Below, in pieces: positions 17,812-25,711 of a DNA stretch of 64,000 nt. The first letter of the stretch is position 1. Each line of letters opens with the position of its first letter. A model generated the notes under the pieces. That model had not been told where the DNA came from, searched no databases, and saw only the letters and a list, made by a program, of their open reading frames with translations. The translations under genes and the position numbers were made by a program. Source of the stretch: Arthrobacter sp. ISL-48 (GTDB lineage Bacteria; Actinomycetota; Actinomycetes; Actinomycetales; Micrococcaceae); contig NZ_JAGGPL010000022.1 of the NCBI RefSeq assembly GCF_018613805.1, positions 46,340-110,339 on the forward strand. Direction: 5' to 3'.

Positions 17812-18846
17812 CTAGCCCTTGACGGCGCCGAGCGTCATGCCTGCGACGATCTTGCGCTGCAACAGGAGCGTGAGAATGATGACGGGGATCGAGTAGACAG
17901 CCGCGAGGGCGGTCATGGATCCCCAGTCCAGCCCGAACTGGGTCTGGAAGTTTGCGATCACCACTGGGGTGGTCTGTGACCGGACGGCGGTCATGAGCAG
18001 CGCAAACAGGAATTCGTTCCAGGACGCCAGGAACGCGAAGATCGCGGTGACTGCGATGCCTCCGGAGACCACAGGGATCACGACGCGCCACAGGGCTCCG
18101 AGTCTGCTGCAGCCATCGACTGTTGCTGCCTCTTCCAGGTCCTGGGGTACGGCTTCGAAGAAGCTGGACATGAGCCAGATGGACAATGGCAGCGAGATGG
18201 TGGTGTGGGCGATGGACAGGGCGATCGGGGTATCAGACAGACCGACCGAGGCCATCATGGATGCCAGCGGGATGCCGATGGCCACGGGCGGCACCATGCG
18301 GGTGACCAGCGCGGCCATGATGAACACCCTGCCGCTTCGGGTCTTGTAGCGTGTGATGCCGTAGGCTGCGGGCACGGCCAGGATCAGCGAGAGTGCGGTG
18401 CTGATCACGGCCGTCTGGGTGCTGTTGATGAATGATGCCAGCACTCCGCTGCGGCCCAGCGCGTTGACGTAGTTCAGCAGCGTCCATTCCCTGGGCAGGA
18501 CGGTGGGCGGGACGGCGATCGTGTCGATGGGCGTCTTGAAGGACGTGAGCAGCAAGTACAGGAACGGGAAGCCGTAGAGGATCAGCGACGCCGCGAGCAG
18601 GATCCACAAGATGGTCCTCGTGCTGCGCTTGCCAGCCTCAAGTCCTTCACGATTCACGCCGCGGCGCTTGCGTCCGCCTGCCGGCGACGGCACCTTGATG
18701 GTCTGCTGGGCCTGGGCTGTTTGGCTTGCCATGGTGCTCTCCGTTGCGTCCGGCGCCGTGCGGTACGCCTCGCCTGCGTGGCGCGGCCGGGAGGGGACGA
18801 CGGCGGCCGTCCTGCCGCCGTCGTCGTGGGCTTCTGCAGTGCTCAT
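17812..18846 (-). CDS. Carbohydrate ABC transporter permease (MalG type)
   Basis: Inner-membrane permease with six predicted helices after a long, Ser/Ala/Gln-rich cytoplasmic N-terminus of about 75 residues. The ATPase-docking EAA loop appears as EEAATVDGCSRLGALWRVVIP. The ATG at 18846 overlaps the stop of the upstream permease in an ATGA arrangement, which supports this start despite the long tail; an ATG at residue 39 is the alternative. Paired with the MalF-type permease and the lipoprotein, it should carry DFA III or short fructans. No ATPase gene is nearby. Confidence 0.92.
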   Translation of the reverse strand: MSTAEAHDDGGRTAAVVPSRPRHAGEAYRTAPDATESTMASQTAQAQQTIKVPSPAGGRKRRGVNREGLEAGKRSTRTILWILLAASLILYGFPFLYLLLTSFKTPIDTIAVPPTVLPREWTLLNYVNALGRSGVLASFINSTQTAVISTALSLILAVPAAYGITRYKTRSGRVFIMAALVTRMVPPVAIGIPLASMMASVGLSDTPIALSIAHTTISLPLSIWLMSSFFEAVPQDLEEAATVDGCSRLGALWRVVIPVVSGGIAVTAIFAFLASWNEFLFALLMTAVRSQTTPVVIANFQTQFGLDWGSMTALAAVYSIPVIILTLLLQRKIVAGMTLGAVKG

Positions 18847-19733
18847 CGGGTGTCCTTTCCTGGCCGCCAGATGGTGCTCACGGCAACGAAGGCGATGGCC
18901 AGCATGGCCAGCAGGTAGATGGTCCCCATGGCGCTTGCAAGGCCGGGATCACCGAAGCGGATCATGGTCCGGTAGACGAGCAGGCTCATGGTTTCGGAGG
19001 CGGACTGCGGCCCGCCGTTGGTCTGGATCAGGATAGTGTCGAAGGCCCTCGCGGCGTCGATTCCCCGGACCACCAGTGCGACGGCGATGACCGGCCGCAG
19101 CAACGGGAGGATGATGCGGAACAACAGCGACCCTGCGCGGGCGCCGTCGAGCCTGGCCGCCTCGATGAGGTCTCCGGGGATGTTCTGCAGGCCTGCAAAG
19201 AGCACCAGGCACATGAACGACGTCGTCAGCCAGATGTCCGGGATGGCGACGGAGAACAGGACGATGTCCGGGTTCGACAGCCAGCCGATCTGGTTGGGAT
19301 CCTGAAGGATGCCCGCCTGATTCAGCAGCGTGCCGAGCAGGCCGAAGTTGTCGATCATCAGGAACTTCCACAGCAGCCCGGCCACGATCGGGGCGATCAT
19401 CAGCGGGTACAGGAACATGGTCCGCCAGATTTCCGAAGCCTTTCCAAGCGTGGTGAACAGCAGGGCCATGCCGAGGCCCAAGGCGAACTCGAGGGTCACC
19501 ACCATCAGGGTGTAGCCGAGGGTCCGCCAGCCGGCCCCGATGAAGGCCTCGGAGGTGAAGGCGCGGACGTAGTTGTCCAGCCCCACAAAGTCCCGGGGAC
19601 CTCCGACGATCGGGGAGATCTTGAAGAAGCTGTCCGTGACTAGACGGAGCAGCGGGTAGGCAACAAAGACTGCGAGGAACAGTGCCGCCGGAGTCATCAG
19701 GTAGAGGGCGAAGCGGCGATCAGGGATGCGCAC
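18843..19733 (-). CDS. Carbohydrate ABC transporter permease (MalF/UgpA type)
   Basis: The 296-residue membrane protein has six predicted helices, the first at about residues 9-30, and the EAA loop IEAARLDGARAGSLLFRIILPLL. GTG at 19733 is preceded by GGAAGAG. It forms a heterodimer with the MalG-type protein, whose gene overlaps by four bases. It follows the binding-protein gene across an 83-bp gap holding a strong hairpin, which would let the binding protein be made in excess. Confidence 0.92.
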   Translation of the reverse strand: MRIPDRRFALYLMTPAALFLAVFVAYPLLRLVTDSFFKISPIVGGPRDFVGLDNYVRAFTSEAFIGAGWRTLGYTLMVVTLEFALGLGMALLFTTLGKASEIWRTMFLYPLMIAPIVAGLLWKFLMIDNFGLLGTLLNQAGILQDPNQIGWLSNPDIVLFSVAIPDIWLTTSFMCLVLFAGLQNIPGDLIEAARLDGARAGSLLFRIILPLLRPVIAVALVVRGIDAARAFDTILIQTNGGPQSASETMSLLVYRTMIRFGDPGLASAMGTIYLLAMLAIAFVAVSTIWRPGKDTR

Positions 19734-19757
19734 GGGATTCTCTTCCGTTGGTTGGGG

Positions 19758-19812
19758 CCGCGGCCGGCACTGCCTTTGCTGGTAGTGCCAGGTGGGCTGG
19801 TGCCGGCCGCGG
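19758..19812 (-). repeat. Intercistronic hairpin between binding-protein and permease genes
   Basis: CCGCGGCCGGCAC (19758-19770) and GTGCCGGCCGCGG (19800-19812) are perfect 13-bp inverted repeats with a 29-nt loop that has a further GGCACT/AGTGCC pairing option. It starts five bases after the binding-protein stop codon and ends upstream of the permease start. Such hairpins in sugar ABC operons often protect the upstream mRNA or partly terminate transcription. Confidence 0.75.
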
Positions 19813-19816
19813 AGTC

Positions 19817-21097
19817 TTACTTGATGAGGGCCTGGATCTTGGTCTTGGCGTCAGCGAGCAAACTCGCGCTGTCTCCGCCAGCGACGGCCTTCTGGAGCAT
19901 GGGTACGAGCACGGTGTCGACAATCTGCTGCCACTTTGCCGTTGCCGGGCGGGTTGCCGTCCCGGGAGCATTGAGTGTTTCGATCAGCGGTTTGAAGCTT
20001 TCGTAGCCGGGCTGGTCCTGGTACTTCTGGAACGCAGAGATTCGTGCTGCCAGGCCAAGGTCTGACTGGATAGCCAGGTCATTGTGGTCGAATGCGCACC
20101 TGACGAACTTCTTGGCAGCGTCCGCGTTCTTGGTGGCCTTGGGTACTGAAAGGTACCAAGGGCCGGGAACACCGGCCACACCAGCGGACCCGCCGATCAT
20201 CGGGGCCGTTCCGACCTTGCCGTACACCGGGGAGTCCTTGGGGATCTGCCGGTATGCATGGGCCCAGAACTGGGTCATGGCTGTCTTCCCCTGGTTGAAC
20301 AGGTTCTGCGCGGCGGCCCAGTCCACTTGTGCCGCGCCGGCCGGAGCGTCCTTGACGAGACTGGTGTAGAAGTCCAGCGCCTGCTTGTGGGCTGCATTGT
20401 CAATGACTACGTTGTTGTTGCTGTCCAGGACCATCGGAGACCCGGCCTGCAGCACGTGGGTGAGGTATTCAGTTTCGACGCCGCCCTTGACGTCTGTTCC
20501 GAACATGCCGTCCTTGGTGAAGAACGCCGAGATGTCCTGGTACTGCTGCCAGGTCTTGGGTGCGGCGAGCTCGTAGCCGTACTTGGCCTTGAAGTCGGCC
20601 TTGTTCTTGGCATCCTCAAAAAGGTCCTTGCGGTAAAGGACGATCTCGGCGTTGGTCCAGGCCGGCATTCCGATGAAGTGGCCGTCAACATTGGCTTCCT
20701 TGACCAGCGCAGGGAAGATGTCCTTCTTTGCCTCGTCGGTGAAGAGCTCGTCGATGGGCTGCAGGGCGTCCTTGAAGCTGGGCAGCCAGACGGAGTCGAG
20801 GGCGGCAACATCGAAGGAGACGGTGCCGGAGGAGAATTCACTGGAGAGACGGTTGAAGAGGCCGTCGTAAGGGAGCTCAACGAAGTTGACGTTGACCCCG
20901 GTGTCCTTCTTGCACTGGTCGGCGATGGGCTGCAGTTCTGCGTGGCCGCCGGCCTCAACCAGGACGTTGATGGAGCTGGAGCCGGCACCGTCGGTGGACG
21001 TGGGGCCCCCCGCACCACAGCCCGTTGCAACCAGCGCGACGGCGGTGCACAGGCCACCGATGGTGGCGAGCTTGGAGATTCTGTTTCGAGAGGACAT
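19817..21097 (-). CDS. Sugar ABC transporter substrate-binding lipoprotein
   Basis: Extracytoplasmic solute-binding protein of the MalE/UgpB cluster, 426 residues from the ATG at 21097, which has GGAG nine bases upstream. A signal peptide ends in the lipobox ATGC with Cys27, so the mature protein is lipid-anchored. The segment FDVAALDSVWLPSFKDAL and the C-terminal helices are typical of sugar binders. It is the first gene of the importer operon, directly behind the operator-bearing promoter. By context the ligand is DFA III or inulo-oligosaccharides, which is an inference. Confidence 0.92.
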   Translation of the reverse strand: MSSRNRISKLATIGGLCTAVALVATGCGAGGPTSTDGAGSSSINVLVEAGGHAELQPIADQCKKDTGVNVNFVELPYDGLFNRLSSEFSSGTVSFDVAALDSVWLPSFKDALQPIDELFTDEAKKDIFPALVKEANVDGHFIGMPAWTNAEIVLYRKDLFEDAKNKADFKAKYGYELAAPKTWQQYQDISAFFTKDGMFGTDVKGGVETEYLTHVLQAGSPMVLDSNNNVVIDNAAHKQALDFYTSLVKDAPAGAAQVDWAAAQNLFNQGKTAMTQFWAHAYRQIPKDSPVYGKVGTAPMIGGSAGVAGVPGPWYLSVPKATKNADAAKKFVRCAFDHNDLAIQSDLGLAARISAFQKYQDQPGYESFKPLIETLNAPGTATRPATAKWQQIVDTVLVPMLQKAVAGGDSASLLADAKTKIQALIK

Positions 21098-21152
21098 CGC
21101 TGTCGACTCCGTTTCTCGTTGAATGGAAGGGCAATGGGAAGTAAATGACAAA

Positions 21153-21169
21153 TCGTTTTGCCAAAACGA
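21153..21169. promoter_or_regulatory. Perfect 17-bp LacI-type operator
   Basis: TCGTTTTG and CAAAACGA flank a central C, giving a perfect odd palindrome of the LacI-family kind. It lies about ten bases downstream of the -10 box of the importer promoter, so a bound repressor would block the start of transcription. The LacI gene within the same operon is the obvious candidate binder. Confidence 0.8.
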
Positions 21170-21178
21170 CTTGGCAAC

Positions 21179-21208
21179 ATACTAGAACTTGTGAGCGACG
21201 TGTGTCAA
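21179..21208 (-). promoter_or_regulatory. Sigma-70-type promoter of the importer/catabolic operon
   Basis: On the minus strand a -35 TTGACA (21203-21208) and a -10 TAGTAT (21179-21184) are separated by 18 bp. The predicted start near 21172 falls just before the palindromic operator. This is the closest match to the consensus promoter that I noticed in the window. Confidence 0.7.
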
Positions 21209-21223
21209 CCGTCACTTTGGCCG

Positions 21224-21240
21224 TGCGTTTGACAAAACAG
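21224..21240. promoter_or_regulatory. Second, imperfect LacI-type operator
   Basis: TGCGTTTGACAAAACAG matches the core GTTTTG-N-CAAAAC of the perfect site at 21153 with one change in the left half and a different centre. It lies between the divergent promoters, upstream of the importer -35 box, where a second site could support DNA looping. Confidence 0.5.
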
Positions 21241-21258
21241 GGCGACGGCATTTTGGCG

Positions 21259-21326
21259 TTGACAGGGCGGCGAGCGCACTCATAGGCTTCTTCCCAACCT
21301 AATGATAAATCGTTTTGGCGTCTGAC
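21259..21326 (+). promoter_or_regulatory. Probable promoter and degenerate operator upstream of inulin fructotransferase
   Basis: A TTGACA at 21259-21264 is followed after about 17 bp by a poor -10 (ATAGGC). AAATCGTTTTG at 21307-21317 repeats exactly the left half of the perfect operator, followed by a degenerate right half. The layout suggests that both divergent units respond to the same repressor, with the exported enzyme less tightly controlled. The -10 assignment is weak. Confidence 0.4.
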
Positions 21327-21384
21327 TTTGGCATTGGGCGAAAAGATCCAAGGAAGCAATCTTTGACCGCATGGAGGAGAACCA

Positions 21385-22743
21385 GTGGAACGACTAAGTG
21401 AAAAGAATCTGAGTACGGCGAATCCGAGCCGCCGCCGCCTGATCGGAGCCGGTGCCGCCGGCACCCTGGCCGCGGCCCTGACTCTTGGAGCCACACAAAA
21501 CGCGAACGCCGACGACGGGGGCAAAGGGGCAGTGTTTGCTTCACCCAACGCCTACGATGTGACCGCCTGGAAGATCAAGGGGCACCCGGAAATCACGGCC
21601 GAGTCCGATATTGGCGCCATCATCAACGACATCATCGCCGATATCAAGCATCGCCAGACCAGCCCGGATGCGAAACCCGGCGCAGTCATCTTCGTTCCAC
21701 CGGGCGACTACGACCTGCACACCCAGGTAGTCATCGACATCAGCTATCTGACAATCGCGGGCTTCGGCCACGGCTTCTTCTCCCGCAGCATCGCCGGCAA
21801 CGTGGACACCACGGGGTGGCTTGAACTCCAACCCGGGGGGAGCCACATCCGGGTCCTCACTCCCGGGGCCACACCCCAGGCATTCCTCGTGCGCCGAACC
21901 GGCAGCCCCCGCCTGTCCGGAATCGTATTCCGCGACTTCTGCCTTGACGGAATGGATTTCACACCCGACGAGAACAGTTACCACAACGGCCGGACCGGAA
22001 TCGAAGTGGCCTCGGACAACGACTCACTGCACATCACGGGGATGGGATTCGTCTACCTCGAGCACGCACTGATCGTCCGAGGCGCCGACGCGCTGCGTGT
22101 ACATGACAACATGATCGCCGAATGCGGAAACTGCGTCGAACTTACGGGGGCGGGCCAGGCGACGATCGTCAGCGACAACCTTATGGGCGCCGGCCCGGAC
22201 GGTGTCACTCTCCTTGCGGAGAACCATGAAGGGCTCTTGGTCACCGGAAATAACTTCTTTCCGCGAGGCCGGAGCCTTATTGAGTTCACCGGGTGCAACA
22301 GGTGTTCGGTGACGTCCAACCGGCTCCAGGGCTTCTATCCCGGAATGATGCGCCTTCTCAGTGGCTGTAAAGAAAACCTGGTGACGGCCAACCATTTCAG
22401 GAGGGGAACGGAAGGGTTTCCGCCGTTCCTGAGCAAGAACAATGGCCTGGACGACCTGTACGGCGTTCTGCACGTGAGTGGAGACAACAACTTCATCTCG
22501 AACAACATCTTCGCCTACGACGTTGCTCCCAATAAGGTCATTCCCCAGAACGCCCGGCCCACCATCATCCTCATCGCCGGCGGCGACAGTAACATCGTGG
22601 GCCTCAACCATGTAGTCGCCAATGTTCCTGCCCAGCACGTAGTCCTCGACGGGTCAACCAGCCACTCAAAGGTCTTGGACAGCGGTGCGGCCTCTGCCAT
22701 CACCTCCTACAGCTCGGACACAGCGATCCGGCCGACTCCCTGA
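21385..22743 (+). CDS. Exported inulin fructotransferase (DFA III-forming, EC 4.2.2.18)
   Basis: Breaks inulin down from its end by intramolecular fructosyl transfer, releasing difructose anhydride III outside the cell. GTG at 21385 has GGAGGA upstream. The N-terminus carries a twin-arginine signal (SRRRLIG, then a hydrophobic stretch, with a likely cut after NANA), so export is by Tat as a folded protein. The beta-helix part closely matches, from memory, the structurally solved Bacillus sp. snu-7 enzyme, including HDNMIAECGNCVEL with Asp241 and Glu252 in the catalytic-pair positions. It is transcribed away from the importer operon. The DFA I-forming homologue is the main alternative. Confidence 0.9.
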   Translation: MERLSEKNLSTANPSRRRLIGAGAAGTLAAALTLGATQNANADDGGKGAVFASPNAYDVTAWKIKGHPEITAESDIGAIINDIIADIKHRQTSPDAKPGAVIFVPPGDYDLHTQVVIDISYLTIAGFGHGFFSRSIAGNVDTTGWLELQPGGSHIRVLTPGATPQAFLVRRTGSPRLSGIVFRDFCLDGMDFTPDENSYHNGRTGIEVASDNDSLHITGMGFVYLEHALIVRGADALRVHDNMIAECGNCVELTGAGQATIVSDNLMGAGPDGVTLLAENHEGLLVTGNNFFPRGRSLIEFTGCNRCSVTSNRLQGFYPGMMRLLSGCKENLVTANHFRRGTEGFPPFLSKNNGLDDLYGVLHVSGDNNFISNNIFAYDVAPNKVIPQNARPTIILIAGGDSNIVGLNHVVANVPAQHVVLDGSTSHSKVLDSGAASAITSYSSDTAIRPTP

Positions 22744-22750
22744 CAAGCCG

Positions 22751-22783
22751 CAGGAGCGGAGGTCACCTTCACCTTCGCTCCTG
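22751..22783 (+). terminator. Hairpin after inulin fructotransferase
   Basis: CAGGAGCG (22751-22758) and CGCTCCTG (22776-22783) pair perfectly, and inner AGGT/ACCT bases extend the stem. It begins eight bases after the stop codon. No T-run follows, so termination may be intrinsic but weak, or Rho-dependent. Confidence 0.55.
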
Positions 22784-22884
22784 GGCACTCAGGGCCATCG
22801 GCAGGCGCGCGAGAAGGTCGGCTGGGAGGCACCGGCGCCCTCGCCGCCAATCCTAGGCGGGGCCTTGGACTGGCTGGGCCAAAA

Positions 22885-24165
22885 TTAGAGCACCGGGAGG
22901 ACTTCCAGGCCGCCCAGATACTTCTGCAGCTTGGCGGGGACGTTGACTGAACCGTCAGCGTTCTGGTGGTGCTCCAGGATGGCCACGATCCAGCGGGTGG
23001 TGGCGAGCGTGCCGTTCAGGGTGGCCACGGCACGGGTTCCCTTGGACACGCCCTCCTCATTGACCACACGCTCACGGATGTTCAGGCGCCGGGCCTGGAA
23101 CGTGGTGCAGTTGGATGTGGAGGTGAGTTCGCGGTAGGCACCCTGGGTGGGAACCCAGGCCTCGCAGTCGAACTTACGGGCTGCAGACATCCCAAGATCG
23201 CCTGCTGCGGTATCGATCACCCGGTACGGGATCTCGCACTTGGCCAGCATCTCCTCTTCCCAGGCCAGCAGGCGCTGGTGCTCCGCGGCGGCCTCTTCAA
23301 CAGTGGTGTAGATGAACATTTCCACCTTGTTGAACTGGTGCACGCGGATGATGCCGCGGGTGTCCTTGCCGTGCGAACCGGCCTCCCGGCGGTAGCAGGA
23401 GCTCTGGCCGGCGAAACGGATAGGGCCCGCGGACAGGTCCAGAATCTCATCGGCGTGGTAACCCGCCAGTGCCACTTCCGAGGTGCCCACCAGGTAAAGG
23501 TCGTCCTCGGCGAGGCGGTAGATCTCGGCGTCGTGTTTTACGTCAAAACCTGTGCCCTGCATGGTTTCGGGGCGCACCAAAGTGGGGGTGATCATGGGGA
23601 TAAAGCCGGCCTCGATGGCCTGGTCCATGGCCATCTGCAGCAGTGCCATCTCCAGCCTTGCCCCCACACCGCGCAGGAAGTAAAAGCGGGAGCCGGACAC
23701 CTTCGCGCCGCGCTCCATGTCGATGGCGCCGATCAGCTCGCCGATCTCCAGGTGGTCCCTCGGCTCAAAATCGGGGAACTCGCGGGGCGTACCCACGGTC
23801 TTGACCACAACGTAGTCGTCCTCGCCGCCCGCGGGGACACCATCCTCAATGAGGTTGGGAATGACGCGCAGCAGTTCGTCCTGCTTGGCCTGGGCAGCAT
23901 CAGCCTCCGTCGATGCGGCCTTTACCGTGTTGGCCAGTTCCTTAACCTCGGCCAGGAGGGCCTTCTTCTCGTCGCCCTTAGCCTGTGCCACCTTCTTGCC
24001 GAAGACATTCTGCTCGGCCCGGAGGTTCTCGTACCGGATCAGGGCGGCGCGGCGGGCAGAGTCTGCGGAGATGATCGCGTCCACCACTGATTCGTCCGCG
24101 CCGCGGGCGCGTTGGCTGGCTCGGAACTTGTCCGGGTTTTCGCTGAGGTCTTTTACGTCGATCAC
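22885..24165 (-). CDS. serS: Seryl-tRNA synthetase
   Basis: Class II aminoacyl-tRNA synthetase that charges tRNA(Ser). An N-terminal antiparallel coiled-coil arm spans about residues 30-100. The class II motif 2 CYRREAGSHGKDTRGIIRVHQF and motif 3 TLATTRWIVAILEHHQ are intact. I chose the GTG at 24165 (VIDVKDLSEN), giving 426 residues, the usual length; the open frame continues 30 codons upstream without family similarity. No clear ribosome site precedes it, so the mRNA may be leaderless. It is divergent from the kinase-like gene. Confidence 0.97.
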   Translation of the reverse strand: MIDVKDLSENPDKFRASQRARGADESVVDAIISADSARRAALIRYENLRAEQNVFGKKVAQAKGDEKKALLAEVKELANTVKAASTEADAAQAKQDELLRVIPNLIEDGVPAGGEDDYVVVKTVGTPREFPDFEPRDHLEIGELIGAIDMERGAKVSGSRFYFLRGVGARLEMALLQMAMDQAIEAGFIPMITPTLVRPETMQGTGFDVKHDAEIYRLAEDDLYLVGTSEVALAGYHADEILDLSAGPIRFAGQSSCYRREAGSHGKDTRGIIRVHQFNKVEMFIYTTVEEAAAEHQRLLAWEEEMLAKCEIPYRVIDTAAGDLGMSAARKFDCEAWVPTQGAYRELTSTSNCTTFQARRLNIRERVVNEEGVSKGTRAVATLNGTLATTRWIVAILEHHQNADGSVNVPAKLQKYLGGLEVLPVL

Positions 24166-24253
24166 CAGATAAGAGTATCCAATCCGGCGGGGGCGGGGCG
24201 GCCAGCAGGAGGCGGGAACGAGGAGGCCCTCGCCGGGATACTGTTGAAGCACC

Positions 24254-25315
24254 ATGAGCGACTGGCTGCTTTACCTCCTGAGTGCCTCGGCACTGGCTTT
24301 CGCCGTTTCCAGCTGGTGGGGCGTGCGCAAGCTCAAGGCGCTGCATGTCAGGAGCGCAGTCGGTGGGGATGCCCACGACACTGGCCTCGGCCTGCAGCGG
24401 GTGGCAGTGGTCCTGAACCCCATCAAGGCACGCTCCGCCGAGGCCAAAGCAGCCATCCAACGCGCCTGCCTCACGGCGGGCTGGGAGGCCCCTCTCTTTT
24501 TCGAGACGACGGCGGAGGACCCTGGATTCTCTCAGGTCCGCTCGGCGCTGGACTGCAAGCCCGACGTCGTCCTGGTGGGCGGCGGTGACGGTACAGTGCG
24601 TGTGGTTGCCGAGTCCCTCGCGCATACGGGTGTCGCCATGGGCCTCATCCCGCTGGGGACGGGGAACCTGTTGGCCCGCAATGTGGACCTGGACGTCTAC
24701 GACCTCCACTCGAACGTCCAGACCGCACTGTTCGGCCAGCAGCGATATATCGACACCGGCAGGATGGGCATCGAAAACTCACGCACCGGCCACTCCTCCG
24801 AACACGCCTTCCTGGTGATCGCGGGAATAGGCATGGACGCCGAGGTGCTGGCGGACACGAATGACGGCCTCAAGAAAGCCGTGGGTTGGCTGGCCTACAC
24901 CGAGGCCGGAATGCGGCACATGCCTGGCCGGCGCAAGAAAGTGTCCATTTCCCTGGATGGCGGCGCGGAGCAGGTGCGGAACATCCGCAGCGTGCTTTTT
25001 GCCAACTGCGGGCTCGTCCCGGGAGGCATAGATTTCATTCCCCAGGCAATGATCGACGACGGGATGCTGGACGTGGTGGTGATGAGCCCCCGCAGCGCCA
25101 TTGGCTGGCTGGCCATGTACGCCAAGGTCATTTTCAAGCACAAGGGGAACTTGCCGATCATGACCATGTACCACTCGGGGAAGATTGTCATCAAGTGTCC
25201 GGAGCCGATGCCGACACAGCTCGACGGGGACACCTCCGGAGAGGCCACCAGACTGAGTGTCCGGGTGGAACCGCGCTCACTCCTGATCCGGGTCAGGGCT
25301 CAGCGGCCGATGTGA
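24254..25315 (+). CDS. Diacylglycerol/lipid kinase family protein
   Basis: DAGK-catalytic-domain protein, probably phosphorylating a lipid such as diacylglycerol or a sphingoid-like substrate at the membrane. An N-terminal hydrophobic segment (about residues 4-22) suggests anchoring. The nucleotide-binding GGGDGTVR is at 109-116 and LGTGNLLARN follows. The 353-residue length is normal. ATG at 24254 begins 88 bp from serS, in the opposite direction, and the pair is common in Arthrobacter. Confidence 0.9.
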   Translation: MSDWLLYLLSASALAFAVSSWWGVRKLKALHVRSAVGGDAHDTGLGLQRVAVVLNPIKARSAEAKAAIQRACLTAGWEAPLFFETTAEDPGFSQVRSALDCKPDVVLVGGGDGTVRVVAESLAHTGVAMGLIPLGTGNLLARNVDLDVYDLHSNVQTALFGQQRYIDTGRMGIENSRTGHSSEHAFLVIAGIGMDAEVLADTNDGLKKAVGWLAYTEAGMRHMPGRRKKVSISLDGGAEQVRNIRSVLFANCGLVPGGIDFIPQAMIDDGMLDVVVMSPRSAIGWLAMYAKVIFKHKGNLPIMTMYHSGKIVIKCPEPMPTQLDGDTSGEATRLSVRVEPRSLLIRVRAQRPM

Positions 25316-25403
25316 CTGTTCAGTAGATCTGGTCAGTTCAGTGGATCTGGCAGGGGATGGGGTCAGGTATGGGGCCAGCGCATCTGGGGACCGGCAGGAC
25401 CAT

Positions 25404-25616
25404 TCAGGCGGTGGCCTTCTTGGCTGCTTCGGCTTCGGCTGCGGCTTTAGCGGCTGCCCGGGCCTCGGACTGCTCGCGGATCATGGCCTGCTCTTCTTCG
25501 AAGCGCAGGCGGTCAGCGCGGTCCGCTTCGTCGCCGTCCCAGTCCTGGTTGTCGGCAGTCGGCTTGGGATTGACGATCATCCCCTGGCCGTCATTATCAC
25601 TGCTGCTGGTAGTCAT
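25404..25616 (-). CDS. Small conserved charged protein
   Basis: Seventy residues, acidic in the middle (DWDGDEADRADRLRFEEEQAMIREQ) with an Ala/Lys/Glu-rich helical tail. ATG at 25616 has GGGAG upstream. I recall similar short proteins in other Micrococcaceae but no function. It is probably cytoplasmic. It lies between the lipid-kinase gene, which converges on it, and pheA upstream. Confidence 0.7.
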   Translation of the reverse strand: MTTSSSDNDGQGMIVNPKPTADNQDWDGDEADRADRLRFEEEQAMIREQSEARAAAKAAAEAEAAKKATA

Positions 25617-25711
25617 GACCCGCTCCCTTCGTTAGGGGCCATCCCCCAATGTGGATCAAGCAAGCATACGCACAGTACCAGGCGTGCGGTAGTACTCCGG
25701 ATGGCATTTAC

